Shown here one piece after another: positions 43,569-56,160 of a DNA stretch of 64,000 bases. Positions within the stretch are counted from its first letter, which is position 1. Every line of letters starts with the position of its first letter. The translations under genes were made by a program, and so were the position numbers. Source of the stretch: Mikania micrantha (lineage: Eukaryota > Streptophyta > Magnoliopsida > Asterales > Asteraceae); NCBI GenBank assembly GCA_009363875.1, contig CM018691.1, forward strand, positions 121,273,404 to 121,337,403, written 5' to 3'. The notes beneath the pieces were generated by a model. It made no database searches. It saw only the letters and a list, made by a program, of their open reading frames with translations, and was not told the DNA's origin.

Positions 43569-46500
43569 ATGGTACTTCTGTAATCCATAGTTGAATTTCT
43601 AGTGTTTGTTTGCCATGTTTTTTTTACTAATTTCATGATCCCCTTTTTAACGTAACCCTGATTTATACTGTTTAACCTAATGCCAATTTCTAGTTTTATT
43701 TTTTTCTTTTCGTATATTGATTTCACTTGTAAAGGATGATCATATTTCTGGCGAGGAGGATGAAGGTATTGATTGGGATACGGAAGATGAACTGGAAATT
43801 CAGAACACAGTCACATCATCTTGCTCAACTTTGGTAACTAGGAATGCTGAAGCTATTATTAGCAAAGAGGAGGTAACTTTATTGGCTAAATAATTAATCA
43901 TGACAGTTGTTTTAAAAAGTGCGCATGAGGCTCAAGCCTTGGCTCAGGGCCCATCGCATTGGTACATGTCGTGCTTTTTTAAAATCAAGATTATAACCTT
44001 AAAATGAATCAAGTTACATGGAGCACATAGGTAATCTATCTTACAAGTTGTATTTTTTGTATATTTGAAGTTAAATTTCCTACATAAAAATTGACTCATT
44101 CTCTTTATGTTTCCAGTCAAGTTCATCAGCTGGTCCTTCAAACTCCAATCTAGTTCAGCATTTTCTAGGGATGGGTTTCTCTAATAAATTGGTTACAAAA
44201 GCAATCAAAGAAAATGGTATCTAATATGATTATATTCATTTAAGATCAGGTTTATCTGGGAGTCATGCTTTCCAACTTTATTTTCATGTGTAGTGGAAGG
44301 TGACACAGAGTCTATACTGGAAACCCTGCTTACACTCTCAGTGGGTGATATTTTTCATTTTCTTTAATTACTGCATATGTTCATATGATCTACATTCACG
44401 CATGAACACTTTGTTTGGTGTGCAGAATAAGATTTAACTGAGCAGAGATTATGTATTATTTTGCTCAAAATATGTGCAGACCTTTTAAAGATATTTATGC
44501 TTTATAGCTTTGGCGATGTCTTACAGGCTCTTGATAATTCTCCAGAGGAACAAAGCTCATGTGATCTTAATTCTCACCAGAAACAACAATGTGTAGATGA
44601 TGATGAGTTTTCTTCTGACTATGATGAAAGTTTTCTTGTAGATTTCTCTGAATCTGACAGTTGGTCTGATGATGAAATAACTGTGAGTATATGCTCTAAA
44701 TTTTGTTTTTCTTTTTGAACTATCATTAGTATATTAGATGAAGATAAGTTGCTGATATCTTTGCTATTCAATAAACCATCTCCTTTTCAGTTTACCTTAT
44801 TTATCGTCAGCAAGAAATCCATGTTTGACGCACTCGTAGAAATTTACACACGCACACACACTAATATGTTGAGATTTGAGACAACCGCCTTATCCCTTGT
44901 ATTTTCTAATATATAAATTAACTAAAGTGCTTGTGGATTTCAATATATTTAAGATTTATTTAAAAAAAAATGATTGTCCTCTTTTATCACTAAAAACATT
45001 CAGGGGAGGAGATAAAATCGTATAAAGAGTGGAAAGAGAGAAATATACGATTGATTTTCAGTTCTTTTATATTGAATTAGTATGTAAAAATCTTATGTAT
45101 ATAAATTTGTGTGTGTCAGTCACCTTTTAAAGAATTGGAGTATTTGTTAAACTAAAACATTTCTGGAATGTGATATTAATCTTGTACAGGAGAATGGTGA
45201 TTCTCATCCAACAATATTATGCTTGGCAAGTATGGGGTATACAATGGAAGAAGCTATGGCAGCAACAGAGAGATGTGGTGTGTGAGCGCCATTGCTATTT
45301 TTTCTCTACTTATCAGAGGTGGAAAATGGTTGGGTTGGTTAGTTGGTCATAGGGTAATTTTATGCAATGTTCAAAGCCGATCAAGTTGGGTTGTGCCAAT
45401 TCACTAACATTTTTTGTCCAATGTTTTGAATTTAAATAGTTGATGCATCAAATATGATTTTTTTTCATAAGATACTAAATAGTTTTATGGTTTTTTTTAT
45501 ATAAAACTATTGAAGACATTGTAATCAGTTGTTTAAATCAATCAACCCATTTCATTTTTAGCTAATTTTCTGTATTGTACACATGGAACTTGTCTACAAG
45601 AAATTACAAACTGGATTGACGTATTTCTATACAGTCGGTTCATATCACCAGCTCACCGTATCTACTTATGGTGTTTGGTCTAATGGACTTGTTAGACTGA
45701 GATGGTCTCTATGTTAACAGAAATGATTTTATAGTCTAAAAAAGAAGTTTCTTTGTTTGTTACACTGGAAAAGCTAAATTTCTAAACGTTAAAAGTTAAA
45801 ACAATGATACTTGTTTATGCTTTGATAGTATATGCACTTCCTTATTTTGTTCATGTTGTAGTTCTTGAAGGTGTACTTGTGACTTGACCATTTTGCAGGT
45901 CCTGATGCCTCTATTGAAGAACTAACTGATATTATTTATGCTGCTCAAATGGCAAAGACAGATGCTATATTTTTTGAGGAAGAGGTGGTCACTCTTCTTG
46001 ACAATTTGGTTTCTAAAAACTAATAAATACTATTAGATAATTTCAACCATTTTACTAATGTGAACAGGCTGGTTTTGATAATCTATAATCTCTAACGAAT
46101 CAATGGCCAGACAAAAAATGATTGAAAAAAAACGTGTCTATCAGTCAAAAACATAGCCCAAGTGCATTTTTAGGTACAAACAGGCATACAATCTCCTAAA
46201 TTGTTCTATTATAGCAAGCAAGCAAACAAACAAACTTACCCTATATATTCCCACTCTTTAGTAGGGTCTGGGGGGAAAGGATGAAGACAAACCTTACCCC
46301 TATCCCGGTTGGGATAGAGACGCTGCTCTGAAATAGTCCCCGTCTAAGCCATCGTTTGAAGTTAATCATCCCAACGCTTTTAACGTTATTTTCACAAAAT
46401 AAGTAAAATAATGTTATTTTCATAAATATATAGTTTTGTGAGTCATATTCAACATGCTAATTATTTATTTATAATTTAAAAAAGCTGGAAAAGGTGTTTT

Positions 46501-49500
46501 GAGTGAAAGCGATTCGCCTTGTTACAACTCACATAAAAAATTAACCAATTAACCCGAAGTTCCGAATCTGTTTCCCAACCCGCTCTCTATCTGCCCATAT
46601 CTAACAAAAAACATGTTCCAATTCTATGGTTATTCTTTAACATTTTATCATATGGTCTGCGCATTATTGTGCGTATTTTTAAATTTCTTTTTATCTATCA
46701 TAAAAGCAGAAGCCCAAGAACTCGTGTGTTATGAACCGGAAACAGAAGAGGAAAATGTTTGAGCTGGAGGCATGGAAAAAAAAGAAGCAAAAGGGCCCAG
46801 TAACTGATGCAGATGAGGTGATCCGTCTTCCAAATCCCATGATAGGCTATGGTGTTCCATCAGAATCCAGTGTGATAACTCATAGGACACTCCCAGATGC
46901 AGCTATCGGGCCTCCATTCTTCTACTATGAAAACGTGGCTCTTGCTCCAAAAGGCGTTTGGGAGACAATATCTCGATTTCTTTACGACATTGAGCCCGAA
47001 TTTGTTGATTCCAAATATTTCTGTGCAGCTGCAAGAAAAAGAGGATATGTTCATAATCTTCCAATAAATAACAGATTCCCAATTCTTCCACTTCCTCCTA
47101 GAACCATAAATGATGCATTACCTTTAACAAAGAAATGGTGGCCTCCATGGGATAAACGTACAAAACTCAACTGCTTACAAACTGTTTATGGGAGTGCTAG
47201 ATTGACAGACAGGATCCGGAAGGCTCTAGAGAAATGGGGCGATGATCCACCGCTTCATGTGCAGAAGTTTGTTATTGAGCAATGCAGAAAGTGGAACCTA
47301 GTTTGGGTTGGAAAAAATAAGGTTGCTACTTTGGAGCCAGACGAAGTGGAAACGTTGTTGGGGTTTCCTAGAAATCATACAAGAGGAGGTGGTATAAGCA
47401 GGACAGATAGATATAAATCACTTGGTAACTCATTTCAGGTGATCATTTCTTATTTTGTTAATTTGTTTCGATATTGCAGTAACTCCGCAGAAAATAGAAC
47501 TATTGGAGTTTGACCTTTATATTCCTGCAAGCTACTCACTCTACTCCCAAAATTATTGTCCATCTTGCTATATCTAATTCTCAAAACTTAGGTGGTGTTT
47601 GTTTTTTCAGAGGTAAAACGTCTGCGGTCTGCGGACCACATCTACAAACCTCTTTTGCAGAAGAGGTGGACCAAACCTCTGCAAGAAGAGCTTTTGAGGG
47701 TGTTTGTTTTCCAAAAACATCTTCAAACAACAAAACCTCTTCATATGAAAACCCAACCCACCGTCCCCCAACCCCACCGGCCACCGATCCTCCGATCGTC
47801 CACCACTGCCACCATCACCTCCGATCGTCCCCCTCCACCCACCATCGACCGTCGATGAGGCAGCTCCGATCGAGAGGATGAACCGTCGAGGAGGGCGAAC
47901 CCTAGAACCCTAGATCGAGAGGATGAACTGTCGAGGAGGGCAAACCCTAGAACCCTAGATCGAGAGGAGCCCGGCTGTGGAGGAGACCGGCGGTGGGGGG
48001 CGCGACTGAAAAGGGGGGAACCCTAGAACCCTGGATCGAGAGGAGCCCGGCTGTGGAGGAGACCGGCGGTGGGGGAGCCGGCTGTGGAGGAGACCGACGG
48101 TGGGGGAGCTGCTGTGTAGGGGTTGATGAAGTGAGAAGAGGTTTGAAGGTGTTTGAAGTGGTTGGTCCATGTCTTCTCCAAGAAGAGGTCTCGCAGACGT
48201 TTTTTAATGAAATGTCTGCGAGAAAACAAACACCCTACATCTTTCCTTGGTCTGCGGGGCGCAGACAAAAGAGGTCTCGCAGACCTTCGCAGACGTTTTT
48301 GTAAAAAACAAACACCACCTTAGTGTGTACTTGAAAAAAATTGATAAAACTAATTTTGTTTCCCTACATACCCTAAATCTGAATTATAACGATACTTGAG
48401 AAAACCATTAAATAACCTGGCAAAACAGTAAAATTATCATTCTACTAAAAGAAAAAAACTGCAATAATTATACTATTTTGTAACCTTGATTTTGTCTGCT
48501 GGACAATCATTTTGGGATGGAGGGATTATTACCATAAAAATAGATATGTACTAGAATGAATCTTGAAAATTTTTACTAACTTCTTAACAACCATGAAAGC
48601 CTTGTAAGACAAACCATAAAATCTTGGTTTTAAGCTGTAACAAAATATTATAAGAATTTTGAATTAGTTGCAGCTATAGATTGGACCTCAGAAGGCAGAA
48701 TATTTCCTAAAAATTAACTGTAATTGTCCAGCCCACCCTCAAAAAAGACCTTGTTTATTACCTATGAAAGGAGGAAGGGTTCATGCACATCAATTAGGAG
48801 TTGTAAGTTTGACCCATTTACTTACGAACTGGCTAATTTAGGTAGTGTTTTATCTCAAACTGCTCAATTCAAAGAAATTAGCTAGTGATGAGCATGCCAA
48901 ACGGGTTGAAAGTTGCCCATAGTCTATTATTGATGCATACGAACTCCAAAATTGTTTTATTCAACAATTTAGATTATTGTTGTAATTACACTACTGTTTT
49001 TATAATTATAATTAAAGGACACATTAATTATTTATTAAAAATGTTACAAACGAGCAAAAAAAATCGTGTGTTTAAAATTCTCTTTCCCTAGGTGGATACA
49101 GTAGCATATCATCTCTCGGTCTTGAAGGATGTATTTCCTAACGGTATAAATGTGCTTTCTCTCTTCTCTGGTATTGGTGGTGCTGAAGTTGCTCTCGACA
49201 GGCTCAGGATTCCCTTAAAAAACGTCGTGTCAGTGGAAATCTCTGAAGTCAACAGAGACATAGTCAGAAGCTGGTGGGAACAGACAAAGCAAAAGGGCAA
49301 TCTCATTCATTTGTCTGATATTCAACATGTAAACGGCGACACACTAGAGCGGTATATTGTTTCTTTTGGTGGTTTTGATCTCGTTGTAGGTGGTAGCCCG
49401 TGCAATAACCTTACAGGCGGTAATAGGGTAAGCAGAGACGGGCTTGAAGGTGAACATTCTGCTCTGTTTTATGATTATTTCCGCATCTTAGACTTGGTTA

Positions 49501-49526
49501 AATGCATAATGAGTAGGCAAAACTAG
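43569..49526 (+). CDS. DRM2: DRM-type de novo DNA cytosine methyltransferase (DRM2-like)
   Basis: The coding exons are 43569-43571 (the ATG alone), 43735-43872, 44117-44216, 44294-44340, 44527-44682, 45190-45277, 45899-45984, 46710-47438 and 49092-49526. All have GT/AG borders and correct phase, giving about 593 aa. UBA-like domains are at about 55-85 (LVQHFLGMGFSNKLVTKAI) and 155-200 (LCLASMGYTMEEAMAATERC). The catalytic part has the rearranged motif order of DRM proteins: the FFYYENVALAPKGVW and PPWDKRTKLNCLQT blocks come first, then GFPRNHTRGGG and YKSLGNSFQVDTVA, then the SAM-binding LSLFSGIGGAEVAL, and last GGSPCNNLTGG with the catalytic Cys at about 553. The enzyme establishes and maintains asymmetric cytosine methylation in RNA-directed DNA methylation in the nucleus. 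Length matches the family (about 600-630 aa). No defect is seen. The last intron carries a MITE. Confidence 0.92.
47591..48319. mobile_element. PIF/Harbinger (Tourist-like) element in the last DRM intron
   Basis: It has a 17-bp inverted terminal repeat GGTGGTGTTTGTTTTTT and a 3-bp duplication TTA on both sides, the PIF/Harbinger signature. The 729-bp body is GC-rich, with repeated CCGGCTGTGGAGGAGACCGG words and several TCTGCG/CGCAGA motifs near both ends. There is no transposase, so it is non-autonomous. The open frames inside are repeat-driven. Confidence 0.9.
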
Positions 49527-50065
49527 TTCAAGGCATGATATGGGTCAAAACTTGGTTGATGATTCATTTTGTATGTATCTAAACTAGAATAATCTCCATG
49601 GCCCTTTATTTTTATGGCTTTTTGTTTATGTTTAGTGAAGTTTTAGATCATGACTTGTAGACTTTGTAAGAAATGACTTAAACCTTTACTAATGATGCAA
49701 TTAAGTGCCTGCTGATGCTTTGACTAATTGAGTTAGCTTGTTTCATGTACTTTTGTAATTATTCTCTTTTATGAACATTAAGATTGATAATTTCTGGTCC
49801 CCTTGCCAAGTGACTCATAGCAATTTGTTGCCCCAAACTAATGGATTAGGTTGTGTGCGAGTGACTGTCGAGATATCACAGCTAGCCCAAGATGTCACAC
49901 CTCATATATCCAACATTTTGTATTTTAGGAGACATCATGTTTTTTTCTATCCTTAAATACCTTAAAGGCTCAATTTTTGCTAGACATATTATGTTGTAGG
50001 TTTAGGAGTAAGATTAGACGGGTGTGTGTGTGTGTGTGTTTTTCTTTCTTTGTTCTAAGACCCAA

Positions 50066-50150
<85 letters not shown>

Positions 50151-50840
50151 AAATGTATTCTAAGGATCAAGTTATTGATCTATTATCCAATTAATCAACA
50201 AGCATAAATGATTGCCCAAGATGAGTCTTTTGACTAGTTTAAGTTGATATTTTATACTTTTGAGACATTTGGTATGAAGGTAAATAAACTCAAGAGCATC
50301 TTCAATGAATGCTTCATAGATGAAGATACGTAAAGCTGTCTCTATGAAACGGGTGAATGCACCGCATCCTCTCTTTCCCATAGTTTTCGTCCCCACATGC
50401 TTATTCCTGGACTTCCGTGTAGGCCCAAATCGAGTATTTTGGAAACCGGGTATTAGGAGGAACCGGATTCCGCTCAGATCAACCGGAATTCCGGAAATGG
50501 CTAACTTTTTTTTTTTTTAAAAAAATAGATCTAATAAAATAAAATTTTTGTTATATATATAGTTAAATGTAAAAAACAAAAGAAATACATTTGTTAGAAA
50601 AAATTATTTTACAAACTAATATGTTTTTACTTTTATTTTACTCATCGTCTTAGACATCTATATTTGCGAACATACCGATGCATAAAACGTTAATTTTTCA
50701 TAGGAGATGCCAGAAGATTCGCTATCATTTGCATATTCATTGTGTAATTTTATTCTTTGTTTTGATGAAACCTTGCCACTAAAAGAAAATGCAAATTTCA
50801 AAGTTATTGTAAAAGCTTTGAATGGTTAGTAAATCATGAG
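49527..50840. other. DRM 3' flank and intergenic sequence
   Basis: The 3' UTR of DRM is likely within the first few hundred bases (AT-rich, with several AATAA-like words), but I cannot place the poly(A) site. 49800-49950 is unassigned. A (TG)n run at about 50022-50040 and a (TA)n run follow. 50430-50510 has GGAACCGG words like those of the hAT MITEs. No gene is seen. Confidence 0.4.
50069..50147. repeat. (TA)n microsatellite
   Basis: About 39 uninterrupted AT dinucleotides. It generates spurious IYIYIY frames on both strands. Confidence 0.97.
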
Positions 50841-51293
50841 TAGAGATGAGCATAAAAACCATTTTGGAATTGGAATCGAAGGTTCGACCTGGAACTTGTT
50901 TTCCAAACTCGTACACACAAGAACCGGTTTGTACCTAATGCAACTTGTTGATTCCTACCTGATTTGAAGTTTAAATTTTTTTACCGGTTCCTACCCGCCT
51001 AAGAAAAATTGGTTCCTAACCAATTCTAGCCGTTGTATCGATTTTGAGCCATTGGAACCCGATTTGTATCTAGTTTTTTGTGGCTCCTTAACTTGGTATA
51101 AATAGACGTGTAATGATTTGGTTAGGTACCACATTTGAAAACAAGGTTAAGTATCACATTTGAAAACAAAAAAAGAAATGCAAAAAAACAATAAAATCAT
51201 TTGTATGTAGAAATTCGGGTCTGGGTTTTTTCAAATCTGTACAACTGGTTTCGTGTATAGGGGATGCCTTGTTCTAGTTCGAGTTCTCATATA

Positions 51294-51523
51294 TAGAGGT
51301 GGGCAAAACACCCGGAACTGGAACCGACAACCTGAACTGGTGGGTACGGTCGGTTCCGGATTCTCAAAGAAATCGGAACCGGAAACGGTAAACGTTGAAC
51401 CGGTTCCTCCTTTACCCGGCAAAACCCGAACCGGAACCAGCCAAAACTAGAACTGGTTGTTGACTTTGTTGTCCAGAACCGGAACCGGAACCAGTTCCAA
51501 AAAACCCGGTTTGCCCACCTCTA
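51294..51523. mobile_element. hAT MITE (230 bp), sister of the one at 38832
   Basis: The ends are TAGAGGTGGGCAAAAC and GGTTTGCCCACCTCTA. The 8-bp flanks CTCATATA and CTCCTATC agree at six positions. The interior has GGAACCGG words as in 38832-41517. Confidence 0.8.
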
Positions 51524-51804
51524 CTCCTATCGATAACCCATACCCATATGGAACTGATTCGGGCTGGGTTGTGTACAGGTTGGGAATTAAAACTGGGTAC
51601 AACCGTTCCAGCTTAATATTTTTTTAATTTCTTATACTTGAACATTTAAATAACGTAAATTTCATTTTTATTTATTTTTAACAATTTACAAACTAACACT
51701 TAAACATTTGAATAACATAAATTTCATTTTATATTTATTGAGAATTAAAAACTAATACATACAAAAACTAATTTTTCAAACTTTTCGTCTTCCACTCGTT
51801 TTGT

Positions 51805-52387
51805 TTAGTCTTCACTAAAAGTATTGTTCATCCGAACCGATTTGTCATAGACGAGTTCTTCGTTATATATATCAGAAGACAATCCCTTGCTAACCTCTTC
51901 TTCGTATATATGAGCTTCAATTACTATTTCGTATTCGATATTTGTTGTGTCTTGTATACGATCCTTCTTGGCCAAGTGATCTTTTAGATAAATGCACATT
52001 TCTACTACCGCTAGGGTGAGTCTTGATCCCAAAGCCTTAAACTAGGATGGGTTTATATTAGACTCATATCTTATTGATTGAATTTCATACATTTGTTTTA
52101 TGTTATGGTGGAAAATATATTTTCTCATTTGCAAAATTTGAGTAATCATTGTAAGAGTCATCTTCGTACATACATAATTCGGAATTTATTTCGTCAATTA
52201 TAGTTTCTACCCTCGTAATATTTAAAATAAGGTTTAAGGCCGTGACACAAGTAAAAACAGCGGGGAGTGATTTGAAGTATTTTATAAAATTTTCTTTCAT
52301 TGTTGTTACTATTTTTGTAAACAAATTGTTTTTATTTTCAAAATTTTGTAAAATATTAGCCATTAAATATAATGCAGACAATACCAA
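51805..52387 (-). pseudogene. hAT transposase C-terminal fragment
   Basis: Two frames are visible. 52387-52103 (LFTKIVTTMKENFIKYFKSL, then VFTCVTALNLILN) resembles the region before the dimerisation domain. 52032-51805 (SRLTLAVVEMCIYLKDHLAK) resembles the very C-terminus of plant hAT transposases, where an SRLTP--VEMC--LKD pattern is conserved. The central dimerisation block is missing or unreadable and there are stops. The product is not functional. Confidence 0.6.
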
Positions 52388-53675
52388 AGTACTAGTGGGA
52401 TAATAAACTTTGATAATTTTGTAGTTGAGTTTTTAAAAACTCCAATAAATTTAGGGGTTAAGTTCACACTAGTTTGAAAATTTTCAAAAAATTAAATTAA
52501 AACTTGTTTTACGCTTTTCCATATTTTTAAACAATAACGTCTAAGAATAGTGCAACTTAAGTGTGTGTAACGAGGTTGGGACGTCTCTCGAATCTTTTTT
52601 GTTAAACGAGGATTATCGAAGTGGTGAATGAAAAACCTTCTTGAATCACGAACATAGACATTTTATCTTGAACCATGTTTATGTCATATATAAACATTCG
52701 ACCGTCAACATCGACTTCTGTTTGTTCGAAATCCGAATTTCTTTCTTGCCTTCGTAAAATTTAAGAACGTGTTTCCTCAATTTAGTGTTGGACTCTTTTG
52801 TCAACAAACACCAAAAAATTTGCAACGAGCCTTTGAAGATTCATGACTCGTCTCACACAAATCCTAATTGTACCAATGTCACACCCCGAGTCAGCGGGCT
52901 GGATCGACTTTTCCATCGGGCGGAATGGTCTCGGAGCGCGATATCGTGTGATAATCGAAATGATCAAATTGTTTACATGGCACATGATATAATGAGAAAT
53001 GCTAAATTGATATTGATACATAATTACAAAGTTAAATTACATAATTTGTGTTCATAATTTAACAATGTAAATCAACCAAAAAGAATCATATAGTTAATAT
53101 CTTGTAACTACACAAGATATACAAAAGTGATTCACAAACACGTCATCAAAGTATGCACAACCAAAAGAAGCTAGGTCCACTACCCAAGCCCACTAGCTTA
53201 AGTCCTGAGTCCTGGTGACTAAACCTGTTCGTTACCTGAGAAAACATGGAATTAAAACAAGTCAACACTAGGTTGGTGAGTTCATAAGTTTAGTGTTTTA
53301 GAAATATTTGAAACTGTCTTTCTCAAATCTTATTGTCATTCACAAGCCTTTTTGTAATTCTCATGCCTTACTCCCCATCAATGTTCTCTCCTTAGTTCCA
53401 AATACAGATATGTTTTCACTCAGTCAAGCATGCTTATATATAGGGCATACGTATCACAAGTGAAGCCGCCAGCCCACCACACACTTAACTGAATTCAATA
53501 CCACTTGTGTTGCAACTAAGGGTGCCCATTTCCTTCCCACATTTGTAATTCTCAATTGATATTCTCACATGTTCTCATCTCACAATTGTATATATATAGA
53601 AATAATGTTTTGTTGGGTATGTATTACCATAACATAAGTGATGGTAAACACTTAATGTTTTAAAGATATAGATTT

Positions 53676-54133
53676 CACTGTTGTAAAAATCGGCCTAGGC
53701 GGTCGCCTAGGCGCTAGGCGCCCATCTACTGTCTTGATTTTAGCCTAGGCGGTGCCTAGTCGGCCTAGTCAGTTTCTTAATTTTTTTTTGACTTTTTTCT
53801 GGTAAAAAGGGACCAATTACATGATTATTTAGACATTTCTCACCAAAAATCCTTAATATGTTTTTGAAACATCGAATCCAGCCAGTTAAAATCTAAATTC
53901 ATCTCTAAACTTTGAAATCCGTGTTTAAGTTTGCACTTTAAAGTACTTTATTTAGTATATTTAAGTTTATTTTTTAAATTATTTGAATTATTATATTAAA
54001 TTATTGATATTGCTGTGTGTATATAATATATATTTGTAAAATTTCATATAAAAATTCCAATCCGCCTAGCGCCGATTAATCCCTAGGCGGTACCTCGCCG
54101 CCCGACTAGCGCCTCACGACTTCTACAACAATG
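53676..54133. mobile_element. hAT-like non-autonomous element (458 bp)
   Basis: The ends CACTGTTGTAAAAATCG and CGACTTCTACAACAATG form a 17-bp imperfect inverted repeat. A perfect 8-bp duplication ATAGATTT lies at 53668-53675 and 54134-54141. The interior is rich in CCTAGGCG words near both ends. No transposase is present. Confidence 0.85.
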
Positions 54134-55679
54134 ATAGATTTTAATAAATCTTAACCTTCTATTTATTCTCTCATATGTAGAGTTTACTATTATTCACTTT
54201 TAAAGTAGAAGTGACAGTTAACTCATTTTATATATTCACCCAATTGACGAATAGAGCATAAATGGGACCACATTGTGGTCAACACAAGGTCAAACCACAA
54301 TGTCTCCAATTTATCCCTATCCATTTGTAATCACTCGAATTCACAACGATTGTCACCGGGTTTTGACATGAGTGAGGTGAGTCGCTCAGTCTCCCAGTCT
54401 ACAGAATCGAGGTGGTACAATTACTAATAGTTTCTGATGATTAATATCACCCATGTGGCCGTTTACCAAACCTGACTATTCTGCCCTATTACCGTCAGCT
54501 TAGCCTCTGCTACTTAATGGTAAACGATATAAAAAGAGACTTAACCAAATGAATTACATAATGGACACATGAATACAATGATATAATGCACTCAGTCTTA
54601 CTAGTAATCAATTGTAATGTTATGTGTTCTCTCGTTGTTATCATCTCGTTGTTATCATCTCGTTGTTATTGTCTCAATGTTATCATCACAATGTTACAAG
54701 TACTTGTCATCTCACACACAATGTTATCTCAAAATGTTTAATGATATCATGAAGTTAATCATGATATCATCATTGATATCACAAAGTACTTGTTATCAAC
54801 ACTTGAATACCCCATATGTTATAAATATTTATTCACATACACATAGATATAGAAATAATAACAAAGACGAAACCTTTGTTATCTTATAAACATGATTATT
54901 GAAATAATGTACTAAAATCTTTTAAGAAAAGAGTTTAGCATGTTTCTCAGCCTCGCATTTGAAATCAAAAGATTAGAAAAGAGGCAAATGAACTTACCTT
55001 GGTGTTGAAGTGGTTAACTGTTAATCAAGAAATGCACGCGCACGTTGTTGTTGTATGTGTTGCATTCTAAGTCCTATAGTTGATTTAGTTGATGTTCACA
55101 ACTTGTAAGTATGAGTGTTGTGTTATATATAACCCTAAGGTTGGTTTAACTTGTTGAGACTCCTTATTGTTCACATACTTCGTTATTTCGATTAGCCTTA
55201 GCCATAATTTGTATTAAAATATACCAATGCTTAACCATTTAGGTTAAGCTTAGTATTATCTTATTTGTCTTTGAACTTGACATTACACATTAGACACAAT
55301 GCATACTTTTGAAACCATTAGCTTTCCTAAGTTATAACTTAGGTTCATGTTATGACATAGTTATTTCCCAAAACCTTTGTTATGAGTTACAAACTATCTA
55401 AGTATGTTTAGCTAAGTTATTTACCCTTTAATCATTATGTTCTAATTTGTTTAAAATCATGACACTTCAAAAGAAATGTTATGTTTTTAAAGTGTTGCAA
55501 ATCTTTTATCACTTAATAAAAACCCTAATGGGTTCCTATCATTACTACATTGTTCTAACCAATTCCATGACCTCAAATTTGATCAATTCTTGATTGTTTT
55601 CAGTTCTAAAACATTTGGATAGGCTTGAGTATCCCTGATAACTGTTTTTAAATTAGTTTCGATAGTTTAAGACTAAAAA

Positions 55680-56160
55680 ATACTAGTATCGATGGGGGGT
55701 ATTATCGGCTAAGGCATGAGAGCCTCCTTGCCAATACTGCCACCTTTAAGCCGATTCCATAGCTTCATAACCGAGTATTATCATCAATTTATTAGTCTAA
55801 AGTCCTTGGATTACATGAGCTAACTGACTTTCTAGGATCTGGGTAGCTAGATTGAAGCATCGAACTTATAGTATCGATTAACAGCTGGAAAACCTCCCTG
55901 TCGATACTAACAGTATCGTTAAGGCTTAATATCGATGGCTTGTATAATAGTGATGTTAATATCGATGGAGTTCATTTCCCAGACCCTTGGACCAGTCGAT
56001 ACTAATAGTATCGACCATGTTTTCATCGATTCTAGCTGTCATCGAAACTAACAATCTCGATGAAGAGTGGATCACTTAAACCATCGATACTACTTGTCTT
56101 GCCCAGTTATCCATCGATACTATGCTATCATCCGTCGATACTATTTGGATTGAATCACAG
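55680..56160. repeat. Dispersed ATCGATAC motif cluster in the large solo LTR
   Basis: About ten copies of TCGATACTA or its complement TAGTATCGA, some in tail-to-tail pairs (TCGATACTAACAGTATCG, TCGATACTAATAGTATCGA). Spacing is irregular. On the minus strand they lie downstream of the TATA-like box near 56465, so probably in the leader. Confidence 0.6.

Larger units (their letters stand above)
50841..52700 (-). mobile_element. Relic hAT transposon
   Basis: A decayed hAT transposase (minus strand) is followed downstream by sequence rich in GGTTCC/GGAACC words. TAGAGATGAGCATAAAAACC at 50841 resembles the hAT termini TAGAGGTGGGCAAA of the two MITEs here and may be its 3' end. The 5' end and target duplication were not found. 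The MITE at 51294-51523 sits inside it. Confidence 0.5.

Noticed and set aside
47510..48304. Pro/His-rich and Gly/Glu-rich frames in the DRM intron
   Set aside because: They lie within the GC-rich PIF/Harbinger MITE and lack any domain.
49970..50207. Open frames on both strands encoding IYIYIY repeats
   Set aside because: They are produced entirely by the (TA)n microsatellite.
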